A DNA stretch of 64,000 bases, from positions 1 through 64,000 of the forward strand of contig CAZHLJ010000005.1 of the NCBI GenBank assembly GCA_964533215.1. The letters run 5' to 3'. Shown in pieces: positions 1 to 9,300 of this stretch (the first letter of the stretch is position 1; each line of letters opens with the position of its first letter). The stretch is from Bact-08 sp964533215 (lineage in GTDB: Bacteria; Bacteroidota; Bacteroidia; Bacteroidales; UBA932). The position numbers and the translations under genes are program-made. Under the pieces are notes generated by a model. It worked only from the letters and a program-made list of their open reading frames with translations. It made no database searches and was not told the origin of the DNA.

Positions 1-11
1 GCACACAGAAT

Positions 12-42
12 GTCGGTGAGTCCCAAGGTAGGAGACACCGAC
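12..42 (+). terminator. Hairpin, possible terminator of an upstream gene
   Basis: GTCGGTG at 12-18 pairs with CACCGAC at 36-42, with a further inner TCC/GGA pairing. A short T-rich stretch follows at 49-53. It lies upstream of the first complete gene and could end a transcript that enters from the left edge. The T-run is short, so a processing stem is also possible. Confidence 0.4.
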
Positions 43-79
43 TTAAAGTTTTTCATTACACAAATTTAATTAAAAAATT

Positions 80-87
80 TATATTTG
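80..87 (+). promoter_or_regulatory. Bacteroidota -7 element
   Basis: TATATTTG matches the TAnnTTTG -7 consensus of the Bacteroidota primary sigma factor and lies 23 bases before the first ATG. No clear TTTG -33 box is visible at the expected spacing. Confidence 0.45.
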
Positions 88-110
88 TGTACTTTATAAG
101 TTAAAATGTT

Positions 111-1949
111 ATGATAAAAAAGAGGTTTTTTTTACTGTTTTCTGTGACTTTAATTTGCTCATTTTCAGTTTTTGCGCAAAATGAGTCCAAGAGTGTAATT
201 AAGTTTGCCTACCTTGCCGATACTCATGTATCGGTAGGAAGCACAAGTGTGGATGACCTGAGGCAATCCGTTCAAGATATTAACAATTTGAAAGATGTGG
301 ATTTTGTGATCTTTGCCGGTGATATCACAGAATTTGGAAGTGACAGTGAGATTCGCCTGGCCAAGTCAATAATAGACGAATTATCAATACCTTATTATAT
401 TGTTGCCGGCAACCATGATGCAAAATGGAGCGAAAGTGGCTGTAATACCTTTGCCAAGGTTTTTGGATATGAACATTTTAATTTTGAAGTGGGTGGGGTC
501 CAGTTTATTGGATGTAACTCCGGTCCAAACATGCGTATGGCGCCGGCTTTAGTGCCACGGGAGAGCATTGTGTGGTTGGATTCACTTACAAAGGCACTGC
601 CAAAGGAACGTCCTGTTGTTTTTGTAAATCACTATCCGTTGGATGATTCTATGCTTGGCTATCAAACTGTTCTTGATTTTCTTGCCAGGACAAACATTCA
701 GGTTGCTCTTTGTGGTCACGGACACAATAATAGTGTCTTGAAAAACCTTGGTGTACGGGAGGTTATGGGTCGATCCAATCTCCGGGCAGGCAGGGCTGGA
801 GCAGGTTACAATTTGATAACAATTTCTGACGGGAAGATAACTTTTCAGGAGAGGATGAATGGCGTAACCAAGGATCCTTGGTACTCATTACCCATTGTGC
901 CATCCAAATTGACTGAGAGCTTGACGGTTAAACCGACTGATTCTTCGGGTCCAGTTAAGGTTGTATGGGAGGTCCAGGACAATTCAGACATTGGAACAGC
1001 TGCTATATTGGCGAAGGATGTAGTATATTATGCAAACACTGCAGGTGTGGTTAAGGCTCTTGATGCCGTTTCCGGGAAATTACGTTGGTCATATGCAACA
1101 AGTGGTAAGATTTTCTCAACGCCGGCCATTGATAAGGGCTTACTTGTTGTTGGTAGCAGCGATGATAACATCTATTGCCTGGATGTCCGTCATGGTAAGC
1201 TTGTCTGGAAAGTCAAAGCGGAGAAGTCCGTTCTTGCTTCGCCAACAATATATAAAGGTATAGTGTATGTAGGGTCTTCGGATGGAATCTTCCGTGCCCT
1301 GGACCTTGAAACGGGAAGGATTGTATGGACATTCGACAAGATAAAAGGTTTTGTAGAGGCAAAGGCGTGGGTGGATAATGATGGCGTATATATAGGTGAC
1401 TGGGCTAATACTCTCTATGCCTTTAATCCTAAAAACGGTAAGCTTTTGTGGGAATGGACCAACGGAAAAGGCCGTATGTACTCTCCTGCAGCTGTATGGC
1501 CGGTAAAAACAAACGGAAAAATATTCTTTGTCACCCCAGAACGTAAGACTTATGCACTTGATGCCTCCTCCGGAAAAGAGCTGTGGAGTGCAAATGGCGG
1601 GCGCGAAGCTATTGGACTGTCTGCCGATAAGTCTGCTATTTATGTGAAGACAATGCAGGATACGGTAATCGCTTTCTCAACCAAAGCCAGCGAGGCAAAG
1701 TCGTTATGGCGCTCTTATACAGGCTATGGTTATGAAATTGCCCCATCGCCAATCACCAATGCCGGCGGATTGGTATTTATTCCTACAGATAAGGGGAATA
1801 TCTTTGCGCTTAACCAGAAGAACGGGGCAGTTGTCTGGAGTTACAATCTCTCCATTGCTCTCATAAATTATATTCAGCCGATAGGAAATAATAAACTGCT
1901 TGTAAGCACGATGGATGGTAAGGTTGCCGTTTTGAGCTATCTGCCTTAG
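111..1949 (+). CDS. Secreted calcineurin-like metallophosphoesterase fused to PQQ-like beta-propeller
   Basis: The 612-residue protein begins with a signal peptide ending near FAQ (residues 21-23). Residues 30-250 carry the full metallophosphoesterase signature: DxH (D37, H39), GD (70-71), GNHD (100-103), NHYP (173-176) and GHGH (202-205). These residues bind the two-metal centre in this superfamily. From about residue 280 to the end there are repeated blades of the type GKLRWSY, GKLVWKV, GRIVWTF and GKLLWEW, which are PQQ-like (WD40-type) repeats. The protein probably acts in the periplasm or at the surface as a phosphoesterase with a propeller for binding. The substrate is unknown. The stop codon overlaps that of the convergent ubiX gene by four bases. 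Confidence 0.85.
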   Translation: MIKKRFFLLFSVTLICSFSVFAQNESKSVIKFAYLADTHVSVGSTSVDDLRQSVQDINNLKDVDFVIFAGDITEFGSDSEIRLAKSIIDELSIPYYIVAGNHDAKWSESGCNTFAKVFGYEHFNFEVGGVQFIGCNSGPNMRMAPALVPRESIVWLDSLTKALPKERPVVFVNHYPLDDSMLGYQTVLDFLARTNIQVALCGHGHNNSVLKNLGVREVMGRSNLRAGRAGAGYNLITISDGKITFQERMNGVTKDPWYSLPIVPSKLTESLTVKPTDSSGPVKVVWEVQDNSDIGTAAILAKDVVYYANTAGVVKALDAVSGKLRWSYATSGKIFSTPAIDKGLLVVGSSDDNIYCLDVRHGKLVWKVKAEKSVLASPTIYKGIVYVGSSDGIFRALDLETGRIVWTFDKIKGFVEAKAWVDNDGVYIGDWANTLYAFNPKNGKLLWEWTNGKGRMYSPAAVWPVKTNGKIFFVTPERKTYALDASSGKELWSANGGREAIGLSADKSAIYVKTMQDTVIAFSTKASEAKSLWRSYTGYGYEIAPSPITNAGGLVFIPTDKGNIFALNQKNGAVVWSYNLSIALINYIQPIGNNKLLVSTMDGKVAVLSYLP

Positions 1950-2515
1950 TCAATGTTGCCCATCCAACGGTCATCCTTGGGAAGTTCTTCTATTCCGGCT
2001 AATGAGAGGATTCTGTTGACGAAGTTATCTGTGAGTTCGTCCAGATTTGCCGGATGCATATAGAAAGATGGTGATGCCGGAGCTATTATTGCACCGGCCT
2101 CTGTTAGAGTTGTAAGGTTGCGGAGGTGGATCAGAGAGTATGGGGTTTCGCGGGGTACTATTATCAGTTTCTTTCTCTCCTTTAGTTGCACTTCGGCTAT
2201 CCGTGAGATGAGATCAGATGTTGCTCCACTTGTTATACGGCCGACTGTTCCCATTGTGCATGGGATAATAATCATCACATCTGCACAGTTGGATCCGGAT
2301 GCATTGCGGTTGTAGTATTGGCTGTTGTCCAGCAGAGGCTGTGGAAGCATTTCATTAATCTCGTCAGCATAGACACTCTTTGCGGTGTCTGTGAACACGA
2401 TATCTACTTGGATATTACAGGTTAAAGATTCAGCATGCTCTCTTAGCCTATCGATCAGTTTTTTTGCATATACCTGTCCACTGGCACCGGTTACGGCTAC
2501 TACTACTCTTTTCAT
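1946..2515 (-). CDS. ubiX: Flavin prenyltransferase UbiX
   Basis: The 189-residue length and N-terminal GASGQVYA motif (near residues 10-17) fit the UbiX/Pad1 family. These enzymes transfer a dimethylallyl group to FMN to make prenylated FMN, the cofactor of UbiD-type decarboxylases. The internal IIPCTMGTVGRI and PRETPYSLIHLRN stretches are conserved family segments for FMN and prenyl-phosphate binding. No UbiD-type decarboxylase is visible in this window, so its partner must lie elsewhere. It may be cotranscribed with the ATPase gene upstream on the same strand, which ends 19 bases before it. Confidence 0.9.
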   Translation of the reverse strand: MKRVVVAVTGASGQVYAKKLIDRLREHAESLTCNIQVDIVFTDTAKSVYADEINEMLPQPLLDNSQYYNRNASGSNCADVMIIIPCTMGTVGRITSGATSDLISRIAEVQLKERKKLIIVPRETPYSLIHLRNLTTLTEAGAIIAPASPSFYMHPANLDELTDNFVNRILSLAGIEELPKDDRWMGNID

Positions 2516-2534
2516 GTAATTTGCTAATTATGAA

Positions 2535-3608
2535 TTAGATTTCCCAGTAATTTTTTTTGAGCCATATTTTAAACAATGGGTCCAGGAAGATCCAGTTGTC
2601 ATCATCTTGCTCCAAAATTTCTTTCTTCTGAAGTGCCTCTTTTAGTCGGACGACATTGGCAGAGGAGTTGAACTGATAGGAGGTGAGAACATCCTGGGAA
2701 CTGAATTTGGTGACTCCGTCCAAGATTGCCCGTAGGAAATTAAGCTGGTACAGACTCAGCCTGCTTGTTATCTGCTGAAAAAGGTATTCGTGTGTTTCAA
2801 TAAGTTCGTCAAAGGATTCCAAAAGTATCGCCTCGGTCATGAATCCCTTTGTGTGTCCGTATGCGATGTCAGCAAGTTGCTGCGTGTACCAAGGATGTCC
2901 CTCAGTGAGATCGTACAGGCGAGTAGCAAGTTCCTTGGAAACGACGCGACCGGCTTTTAGAAAGTTGCGTATAATATATTCCGAGAATAATCTCTCTTCT
3001 ATAAGTTGTAATTTGACTCTCTCTGCAAACCGATAGAAATTCTTGTGATTTACAAATATCTCTTTCATCCCGTTGACAAAAGAGCCCGTTATCAGATATG
3101 TCGTCTGAGTATGTGACAGCCACACTCTTTCCAGCAAAGCAACAGTGTCGTCGTAGGTGCTGAAGTTAAGTATCTCCTGAAACTCCTGAAAATACATTAC
3201 TACATTTGTGCTGAACTTGGAGCAGAGGGCCTCGGAAAGGTTCAGAACAAGATCTCTGTACTCGCTCATCTCTCTTATCTGGTCTATCATGAGGTCTTCC
3301 TGAAGTTGAAGTACTTCAGACTCTGTATTTGCAAAACTGTTTACAAGAGAAGTTCTGATGTTTCTAAGCAGGTCTGCCTCAGTACGGACGTTGAAAAGGC
3401 TTATTGTGCAAAGTGTGAATTTGTACGATTCCTGATTCAGTTTTGTGAATACTTGCTTAACAAGTGAGCGCTTTCCGCTTTTTGGTGGCTCATAAATGAG
3501 TGAGTGCTCCTTTTTCCGGATGCGGTCTGTCAATATGTCAATTTCTGCTGTCCTTGGAATAAAATTGCTCCCTGAGACGTATTTGTTGTAAATAAAAGGT
3601 GAATCCAT
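2535..3608 (-). CDS. AAA-type ATPase-like protein with degenerate nucleotide-binding motifs
   Basis: The 357-residue protein resembles the archaeal-type ATPase family found in Bacteroidota: an N-terminal segment, a P-loop-like turn, a FQEFQEIL segment, and a C-terminal helical/winged-helix part. The P-loop position reads PPKSGKRS (residues 41-48), so the first Gly is Pro and the residue after Lys is Arg instead of Ser/Thr. The Walker B-like segment reads VVMYFQEFQE (136-145), with Gln where Asp is usual. ATP binding may therefore be weak or hydrolysis absent. No signal peptide or membrane segment is seen. It may be cotranscribed with ubiX, 19 bases downstream. The exact role is unknown. Confidence 0.65.
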   Translation of the reverse strand: MDSPFIYNKYVSGSNFIPRTAEIDILTDRIRKKEHSLIYEPPKSGKRSLVKQVFTKLNQESYKFTLCTISLFNVRTEADLLRNIRTSLVNSFANTESEVLQLQEDLMIDQIREMSEYRDLVLNLSEALCSKFSTNVVMYFQEFQEILNFSTYDDTVALLERVWLSHTQTTYLITGSFVNGMKEIFVNHKNFYRFAERVKLQLIEERLFSEYIIRNFLKAGRVVSKELATRLYDLTEGHPWYTQQLADIAYGHTKGFMTEAILLESFDELIETHEYLFQQITSRLSLYQLNFLRAILDGVTKFSSQDVLTSYQFNSSANVVRLKEALQKKEILEQDDDNWIFLDPLFKIWLKKNYWEI

Positions 3609-3652
3609 AGAAATTTAAGTGGTGAAACCAAAGTACACAAAATTAAAAAAGT

Positions 3653-3683
3653 TTTGTTTAATAAAGAATTAATTCTATCTTTG
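3653..3683 (+). promoter_or_regulatory. Promoter of rplU-rpmA
   Basis: TTTG at 3653-3656 and TATCTTTG at 3676-3683 are separated by 19 bases, an exact match to the Bacteroidota primary-sigma promoter. The leader to rplU is about 90 bases and contains a perfect 14-base palindrome, GTTATTTAAATAAC, at 3730-3743, which could be a regulatory stem. Confidence 0.8.
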
Positions 3684-3777
3684 TCTTCCCAATTTGAAGG
3701 AAATAAGATTGTTAAGCTATTGAAAAAGAGTTATTTAAATAACCGCTTACAGTCAAAAATATAATTAATATTTATAT

Positions 3778-4086
3778 ATGTACGCAATTGTAGACATTGC
3801 AGGACAGCAATTTAAAGTAGAGAAGGATAAGAAAATTTTTGTTAACCGCCTCAAAGCAGAGGAGGGTGCTTCTTTAAGTTTTGACAAAGTTTTACTTATT
3901 GACAATGACGGATCTGTGAAGGTCGGTGCTCCTTATATCGCAGGTGCAGCTGTAAAAGCTACTGTGATTGAACATCTCAAGGGAGATAAGGTTATCGTTT
4001 TCAAGAAAATCAAGCGTAAAGGCTATGATAAGAAAAACGGTCACCGTCAATATTTAACACAAATCAAGATCGAGGAGATTGCTTAA
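3778..4086 (+). CDS. rplU: 50S ribosomal protein L21
   Basis: The 102-residue protein begins MYAIVDIAGQQFKVEKD and contains the FKKIKRKGYDKKNGHRQ segment near the C-terminus, both typical of bacterial L21. L21 binds 23S rRNA in the large subunit. The normal bacterial length is about 100 residues. It is followed after 26 bases by rpmA, the usual gene order. A strong promoter lies upstream at 3653-3683. Confidence 0.97.
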   Translation: MYAIVDIAGQQFKVEKDKKIFVNRLKAEEGASLSFDKVLLIDNDGSVKVGAPYIAGAAVKATVIEHLKGDKVIVFKKIKRKGYDKKNGHRQYLTQIKIEEIA

Positions 4087-4112
4087 TTATTAAAGAGAAA
4101 AATTTTTAGATT

Positions 4113-4382
4113 ATGGCTCATAAGAAAGGTGTCGGTAGTTCAAAGAACGGCCGCGAATCACACAGTAAACGATTAGGCGTTAAATTGTTCGGTGGACAAA
4201 TCGCTAAGGCAGGTATGATACTTGTTCGTCAGAGAGGAACGGTTCATTGCCCGGGCAATAATGTAGGTATAGGTAAGGACCACACACTTTATGCTTTGAT
4301 AGATGGAGTTGTTGTTTTCCGCAAGAAAGCAGACAACAAGTCATTTGTGTCAGTAATGCCAAAAGTGACCGCAGAGGCATAG
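4113..4382 (+). CDS. rpmA: 50S ribosomal protein L27
   Basis: The 89-residue protein begins MAHKKGVGSSKNGRES and carries the KLFGGQ and RQRGTVHCPGNNVGIGKDHTL segments of L27. L27 lies near the peptidyl-transferase centre of the ribosome. The N-terminus lacks the cleavable extension seen in Firmicutes. It forms a two-gene operon with rplU and is followed by an intrinsic terminator at 4427-4456. Confidence 0.97.
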   Translation: MAHKKGVGSSKNGRESHSKRLGVKLFGGQIAKAGMILVRQRGTVHCPGNNVGIGKDHTLYALIDGVVVFRKKADNKSFVSVMPKVTAEA

Positions 4383-4426
4383 GTGGTAGCTGAGGCGTTA
4401 GGAACGTAGAAAAAGCTTAGAATTAG

Positions 4427-4456
4427 GGAGATCTGTTATAGGTCTCCTTTTTTTTT
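4427..4456 (+). terminator. Intrinsic terminator of rplU-rpmA
   Basis: GGAGATC (4427-4433) pairs with GGTCTCC (4441-4447), with one G-U pair and a 7-base loop, and nine T residues follow. An almost identical element occurs at 16422-16451. Confidence 0.88.
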
Positions 4457-4487
4457 GTTATTATTTATAATTTGTAATATACATTTG
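4454..4487 (+). promoter_or_regulatory. Probable promoter of the first ECF sigma gene
   Basis: TACATTTG at 4480-4487 fits the -7 consensus. A TTTG at 4454-4457, at the end of the terminator T-run, could be the -33 box with a somewhat long 22-base spacer. Confidence 0.5.
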
Positions 4488-4510
4488 CATGGCAATATCA
4501 CTCTTTTTAT

Positions 4511-5050
4511 ATGACATTTACAACTGAAGAATCTCTGGATTTGTTATTTGACAAGTACTTTTCCGTATTAGTCATATATGCAAAGCGATTTGTGAATTCC
4601 TATGCAGTTGCCGAAGATATTGTTCAAGAGACATTTCTTTCTCTTTGGGAAAAAGAGTCATCCAGGCAATACAGTAAGGCATATCTTTTTACTTGTGTGC
4701 ATAACAGAGCCGTAAATTTCAGGAAACGCAGTAAAGTTGGAGTTGATATTGAGAGTGTTCAATTGAGCATCTCCCCGGAAATAGAGGTCAAGGAAGATGT
4801 CTTGGAGGAGTATGAAAGGTTGAGGTCGCTATTTTTAGCATTGGATAAGTTACCTCCCAAAACACTTGAAGTGCTGAAAAATATCTATCTGGAGGAAAAA
4901 AAATATTCTTCTGTATCAGAAGAGATGGGTATGCCTTTAAATACCGTAAAGGCCCATATGTATATGGCGTTTAAACTGCTTCGTAAGCACATGCTTATTT
5001 TATGGCTGTATATTCTTGCTTACTACTGCTTTATAAAAAATTTGCTATAA
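4511..5050 (+). CDS. ECF RNA polymerase sigma factor (SusC/SusD locus 1)
   Basis: The 179-residue protein has sigma-70 region 2 (FDKYFSVLVIYAKRF, then EDIVQETFLSLW near residues 35-50) and region 4 (LPPKTLEVLKNIYLEEKKY to NTVKAHMYMAFKLLRKH near residues 115-160). It is a FecI-like ECF factor of the Bacteroidota type. The last 20 or so residues are strongly hydrophobic and aromatic, an unusual tail. The next gene is its FecR-type anti-sigma partner, so it likely transcribes the SusC operon downstream when SusC signals substrate. Confidence 0.92.
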   Translation: MTFTTEESLDLLFDKYFSVLVIYAKRFVNSYAVAEDIVQETFLSLWEKESSRQYSKAYLFTCVHNRAVNFRKRSKVGVDIESVQLSISPEIEVKEDVLEEYERLRSLFLALDKLPPKTLEVLKNIYLEEKKYSSVSEEMGMPLNTVKAHMYMAFKLLRKHMLILWLYILAYYCFIKNLL

Positions 5051-5123
5051 AATCATAAAAAACTTCTAAAAGTACTAAGGATTTTTTCATAGTTTGGTGT
5101 TTAGAATATAGACAACCAAAATT

Positions 5124-6266
5124 ATGTTGACAGAAGAAATTATTGATTTAATCGTAAAAAAGAGATTAGGCACAATCAGCAACGAGGAGAAGCTTATTCT
5201 CGAACAATGGGTACGTGAAGACAGTGCCGAGGAGTTTATAAAAGCAGTTGGGAGCTTAGAGACAGCCTTGGAGTTATATGAAACTTACAAGCATTACTGT
5301 GGAGATTACTATAAGGAAAAGCAGAAAGCAATCCGCAGGAAAAACTCCAGAACAATAAATTTCAAGAGACTGCTGAAATATTCAGCTATCATAGTATTTC
5401 CTATTTTACTGGGAACCGGTATCTTATATATATACGATAACCCAAAATTTCAAAAGCCAATACTTCCTGGAAAAGAAATTGCTCTAATTGATTTACCTAA
5501 TGGTGAGCAAGTAAGGCTTAGTTCCAATATAGCAAAGATTCAGAAGAGTAATGGTAAGGAACTTATATTACCTAAGGTAAATATCATTGATTTTTTGGCT
5601 CGTGAGCAGGACTTTGATGATGCTAATTTTTCTACCATCAATGTTCCTCGTGGGGGGGTATATAATGTTGTTCTATCTGATGGGACAACAGTCTGGCTTA
5701 ATTCCAATTCAAAAATGAGATTCCCTTTAAAATTCTCTGGGAAAGAGAGAAAAGTATGGATTGAGGGAGAGGCATTCTTTGATGTGACCAAAGACACTAT
5801 TCCATTTATTGTGTCAACAGAATCACAGGATATCAGAGTTCTTGGAACGACATTCAATGTAACAGCCTATCCGGAAGAGTCAGTGACGACTACAGCACTT
5901 ATTTCCGGTTGTATCAAGCTTCAGGGTAGGGGGACTCAGGAACCAGTCGTACTGCAGGCTGGCCAGTGTGCAGCATTAAATAATAAAGTGATGAATGTTG
6001 ATGTCTTTGAAGATGATGTACAATTTTATTCATTATGGAAGATGGGGATTTTTAAGTTCAGAGAGAGGAGACTGGAAGATATTGTAACTATACTTCAGCG
6101 CTGGTATAACTTTGAAGTTGAATATAAATCTCAGATGGTCAAAGATTTGAGATTTAATGCAGTTGCTATTAAAAATAATCCTCTAGATGAGGTCTTCAGA
6201 CTTTTGCAGATGACCACATCAATTACATATAAGCGACGGGGAAACGTAGTCTATCTTTCTGATTAG
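5124..6266 (+). CDS. FecR-type anti-sigma factor (SusC/SusD locus 1)
   Basis: The 380-residue protein has a cytoplasmic N-terminus, one membrane segment near residues 85-105, a periplasmic FecR domain (VPRGGVYNVVLSDGTTVWLN through VLGTTFNVTAY), and a C-terminal DUF4974-like domain (RRLEDIVTILQRWYNFEVEY). It should hold the ECF sigma factor inactive and release it when the STN domain of SusC contacts the periplasmic part. The gene lies between the sigma and SusC genes, the standard arrangement. Confidence 0.93.
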   Translation: MLTEEIIDLIVKKRLGTISNEEKLILEQWVREDSAEEFIKAVGSLETALELYETYKHYCGDYYKEKQKAIRRKNSRTINFKRLLKYSAIIVFPILLGTGILYIYDNPKFQKPILPGKEIALIDLPNGEQVRLSSNIAKIQKSNGKELILPKVNIIDFLAREQDFDDANFSTINVPRGGVYNVVLSDGTTVWLNSNSKMRFPLKFSGKERKVWIEGEAFFDVTKDTIPFIVSTESQDIRVLGTTFNVTAYPEESVTTTALISGCIKLQGRGTQEPVVLQAGQCAALNNKVMNVDVFEDDVQFYSLWKMGIFKFRERRLEDIVTILQRWYNFEVEYKSQMVKDLRFNAVAIKNNPLDEVFRLLQMTTSITYKRRGNVVYLSD

Positions 6267-6322
6267 ACAGAGCCGGATATAACAGGAAAACTTAAATATT
6301 AACTTATTAACTAAACTATGCA

Positions 6323-9300
6323 ATGCTTATGAAATGTAGCAAAGATTATGCGGATAAACATAATCACAGCAAGCGGGGGTATTTTGGCCGACAGGTCAGG
6401 AGTATTCTTCTGGTGTGCTTTATATTATTCGGCTCGCTGAATTATTTGGCGGCACAGAACGAGCTTAAAGTCAGCGTGGACTTTAAGAATAAATCAATTA
6501 ACTCAGCGCTTAGGGAAATAGAAAAACAAACAGGCCTGAATTTTATTTATAATGCAGATCATCTGAAGAATTTTCCTCCAGTGACATATTCTGGTAAGGA
6601 TATACCGCTGAGTAAGATTCTTAAGGATCTTTTTGGAGATAAACTGATTTTTAAATTTGAGAACAGTAATATTATATTATCGCCTAATACAAAGATCGAT
6701 AATGAAAAAATAGGACTTTCGGGTGTTGTCCTTGATGAAGATGGTCTGCCTGTTTTGGGTGTTTCAGTATATCTGAAGGGAGAGACAAAAATCGGTGCTT
6801 CTACAGACGAAAATGGTATGTATAATTTTTCTGTCTCGGCAGATAAGAGAAATGCAACTGCCATCTTCTCTTATATCGGTTATGAGACATTGAGCATTCC
6901 CGTGGCCGAGCTGAGAATAATGAAAAGTGTAATACTCAAGAGCAGAACGATGGAGATGGGTGAAGTAGTTGTGACAGGTATCTTTAAAAAAACAGCAGAT
7001 AACTTTACAGGAGCTGTATCAACTATAAGTGGCAAGGAGTTGATACAGAACGGCAGCAGAAACCTTATACAGTCGCTTCACAATCTTGACCCTTCCATAA
7101 ACATTATTGAAAACAATCTGAACGGCTCTAACCCTAATAAGCTTCCTGAGTTGCAGATAAGGGGTAATTCAAGCGTGCCGAATGTTACCGAACTTAAGGA
7201 TGAAACAAGGGTTGGGATAAATACTCCGCTGGTTGTCCTGGATGGTTTTGAAACTACACTTAAAAAGCTTTACGATCTTAATGATAATGAGGTTGAGTCT
7301 CTTACAATTCTTAAGGACGCTTCGGCTACTGCAATCTATGGTTCGCGTGGCGCAAATGGCGTCATAGTTATTACCACTAAAATGCCTGCAATGGGTAAAC
7401 TAAGGGTAAGCTACAGGGGTGACATAAGCATCGAGACCCCGGATTTAACTGAATACAATGTGCTTAATGCAGCAGATAAGCTGGCTCTTGAGTATAGGGT
7501 TGGCCTTTACACGACTGCCAGGGCAGAAAATGAGTGGCCGCTTAAAAGATATTATAACTATTTGCTGGATGAGGTGAATAGTGGGGTCAATACATATTGG
7601 CTATCAAAACCTTTGAGAATCGGCGTTGGCCAGAAACACAATATGAGAATTGAAGGAGGTGACAAATCCTTCAGATACTCTGCATCGGCTCAGTACAACG
7701 ATATTCAAGGTGTTATGAAAGAGTCTTTCAGAAAGACATTCAACGGTACAATCAACTTGTCTTATTTTTTTAAGAATGTGAAGTTCACTAATATGTTGAT
7801 GATTGGTCTGGGCAATACAAATGAATCACGCTACGGAGCCTTTAGCGAATATGTCAGAATGAACCCTTACTGGAGATCCCATGACGAAGACGGGAACGTC
7901 CTTAAACAAATGGGGTATTCTGGAAACACTGATTATTATAACAGATGGACTACAATACCTACAAATCCTCTTTACAACGCATCCTTAAATACATTTGACA
8001 AGAGTAATTCTACAAATATCACCAACAACCTCTCACTGGAGTGGAAGATTATCAACGGCCTTACTGTCAGGGCAAGATTAGGGGTCTCAAAAGATATAGG
8101 AGAGGCTGATGTATTCAAGCCTGCAAACCATACAGCCTTTGCAAATTATGGAGAGGCAGATATGTTCAGGAAGGGCAGTTACTCATATTCAATTAGCAAG
8201 GGAATTGATGTAGACGGGAGTTTAAATGCAAGTTACAACAAACAGTTTGGTAAGAATATGATCTATGCTGGTCTTGACTATAACATGAGGCAAGAGAGTG
8301 GTACGAATTACGGTTTCCTGGCCGAAGGTTTCAGCAATGAGAAATTTGATTTTATTTCGATGGCTCTTCAATATGCCAAGGATTCAAAACCGAGTGGAAG
8401 TGAAAGCAAGGTAAGGTCAATGGGTATTACTGCAAACTTCAACTATACATACGATAACAAATATTATATTGACATTTCCGGTAGAACAGACGGCTCTTCG
8501 CAATATGGCTCAAACAAGCGTTTTGCCCCTTTCTGGTCTGCAGGCCTTGGATGGAACATTCACAATGAATCTTTCCTTAAAGGGAACAAATATGTAAGTT
8601 TCCTTAAGTTAAGAGGTTCTGTGGGTACTACAGGTTCTCAGAACTTCAGCGCTTATCAGGCTATATCAACTTATAAATACTTTACAGGAGACAAGTACTA
8701 CAATTGGCTGTCATCTCAACTAGCAGGCCTTGGAAACTCAGACCTGCAGTGGCAACAAAAGTCAAATGCCAACATTGGGCTGGAGGTAAAATTCCTAGAT
8801 AACAGGTACTCTCTCTCCTTAGATTGCTATTCGGATAAAACTACCGATCTTATCTCGTCTATAAGCAGTCCGGCATCTAATGGTTTCACAAGCTATATAG
8901 AGAATATAGGTGAAATGAAAAATAACGGTTTTGAAATAAAGGCTACAGCCTATATAATAAGGAATATTGAGAAAGGATTATTCTGGAATATTACTGCTGC
9001 AGCTGTACAGAACAACAATAAAATTGTCAAGATTTCCCAGGCTTTGATTGATGCTCAGAAATCGATTGAAACAGCCAAGGTTTCCAACCCGAACATTCTC
9101 TACAAACCGGGCTACTCTACAAATACCATTTTTGTTGTCCGTTCGGCAGGTATAGACCCAAGTAACGGAAAGGAGATATACATCGACCGTTTTGGTGAAC
9201 CTACTTACGTATGGGATGCCAAGGATATAGTTGCATCAGGTGTCACGGACCCAAAACTTAAAGGTATGTTCAGTACAATGTTTAGATATAAGGGATTCAC

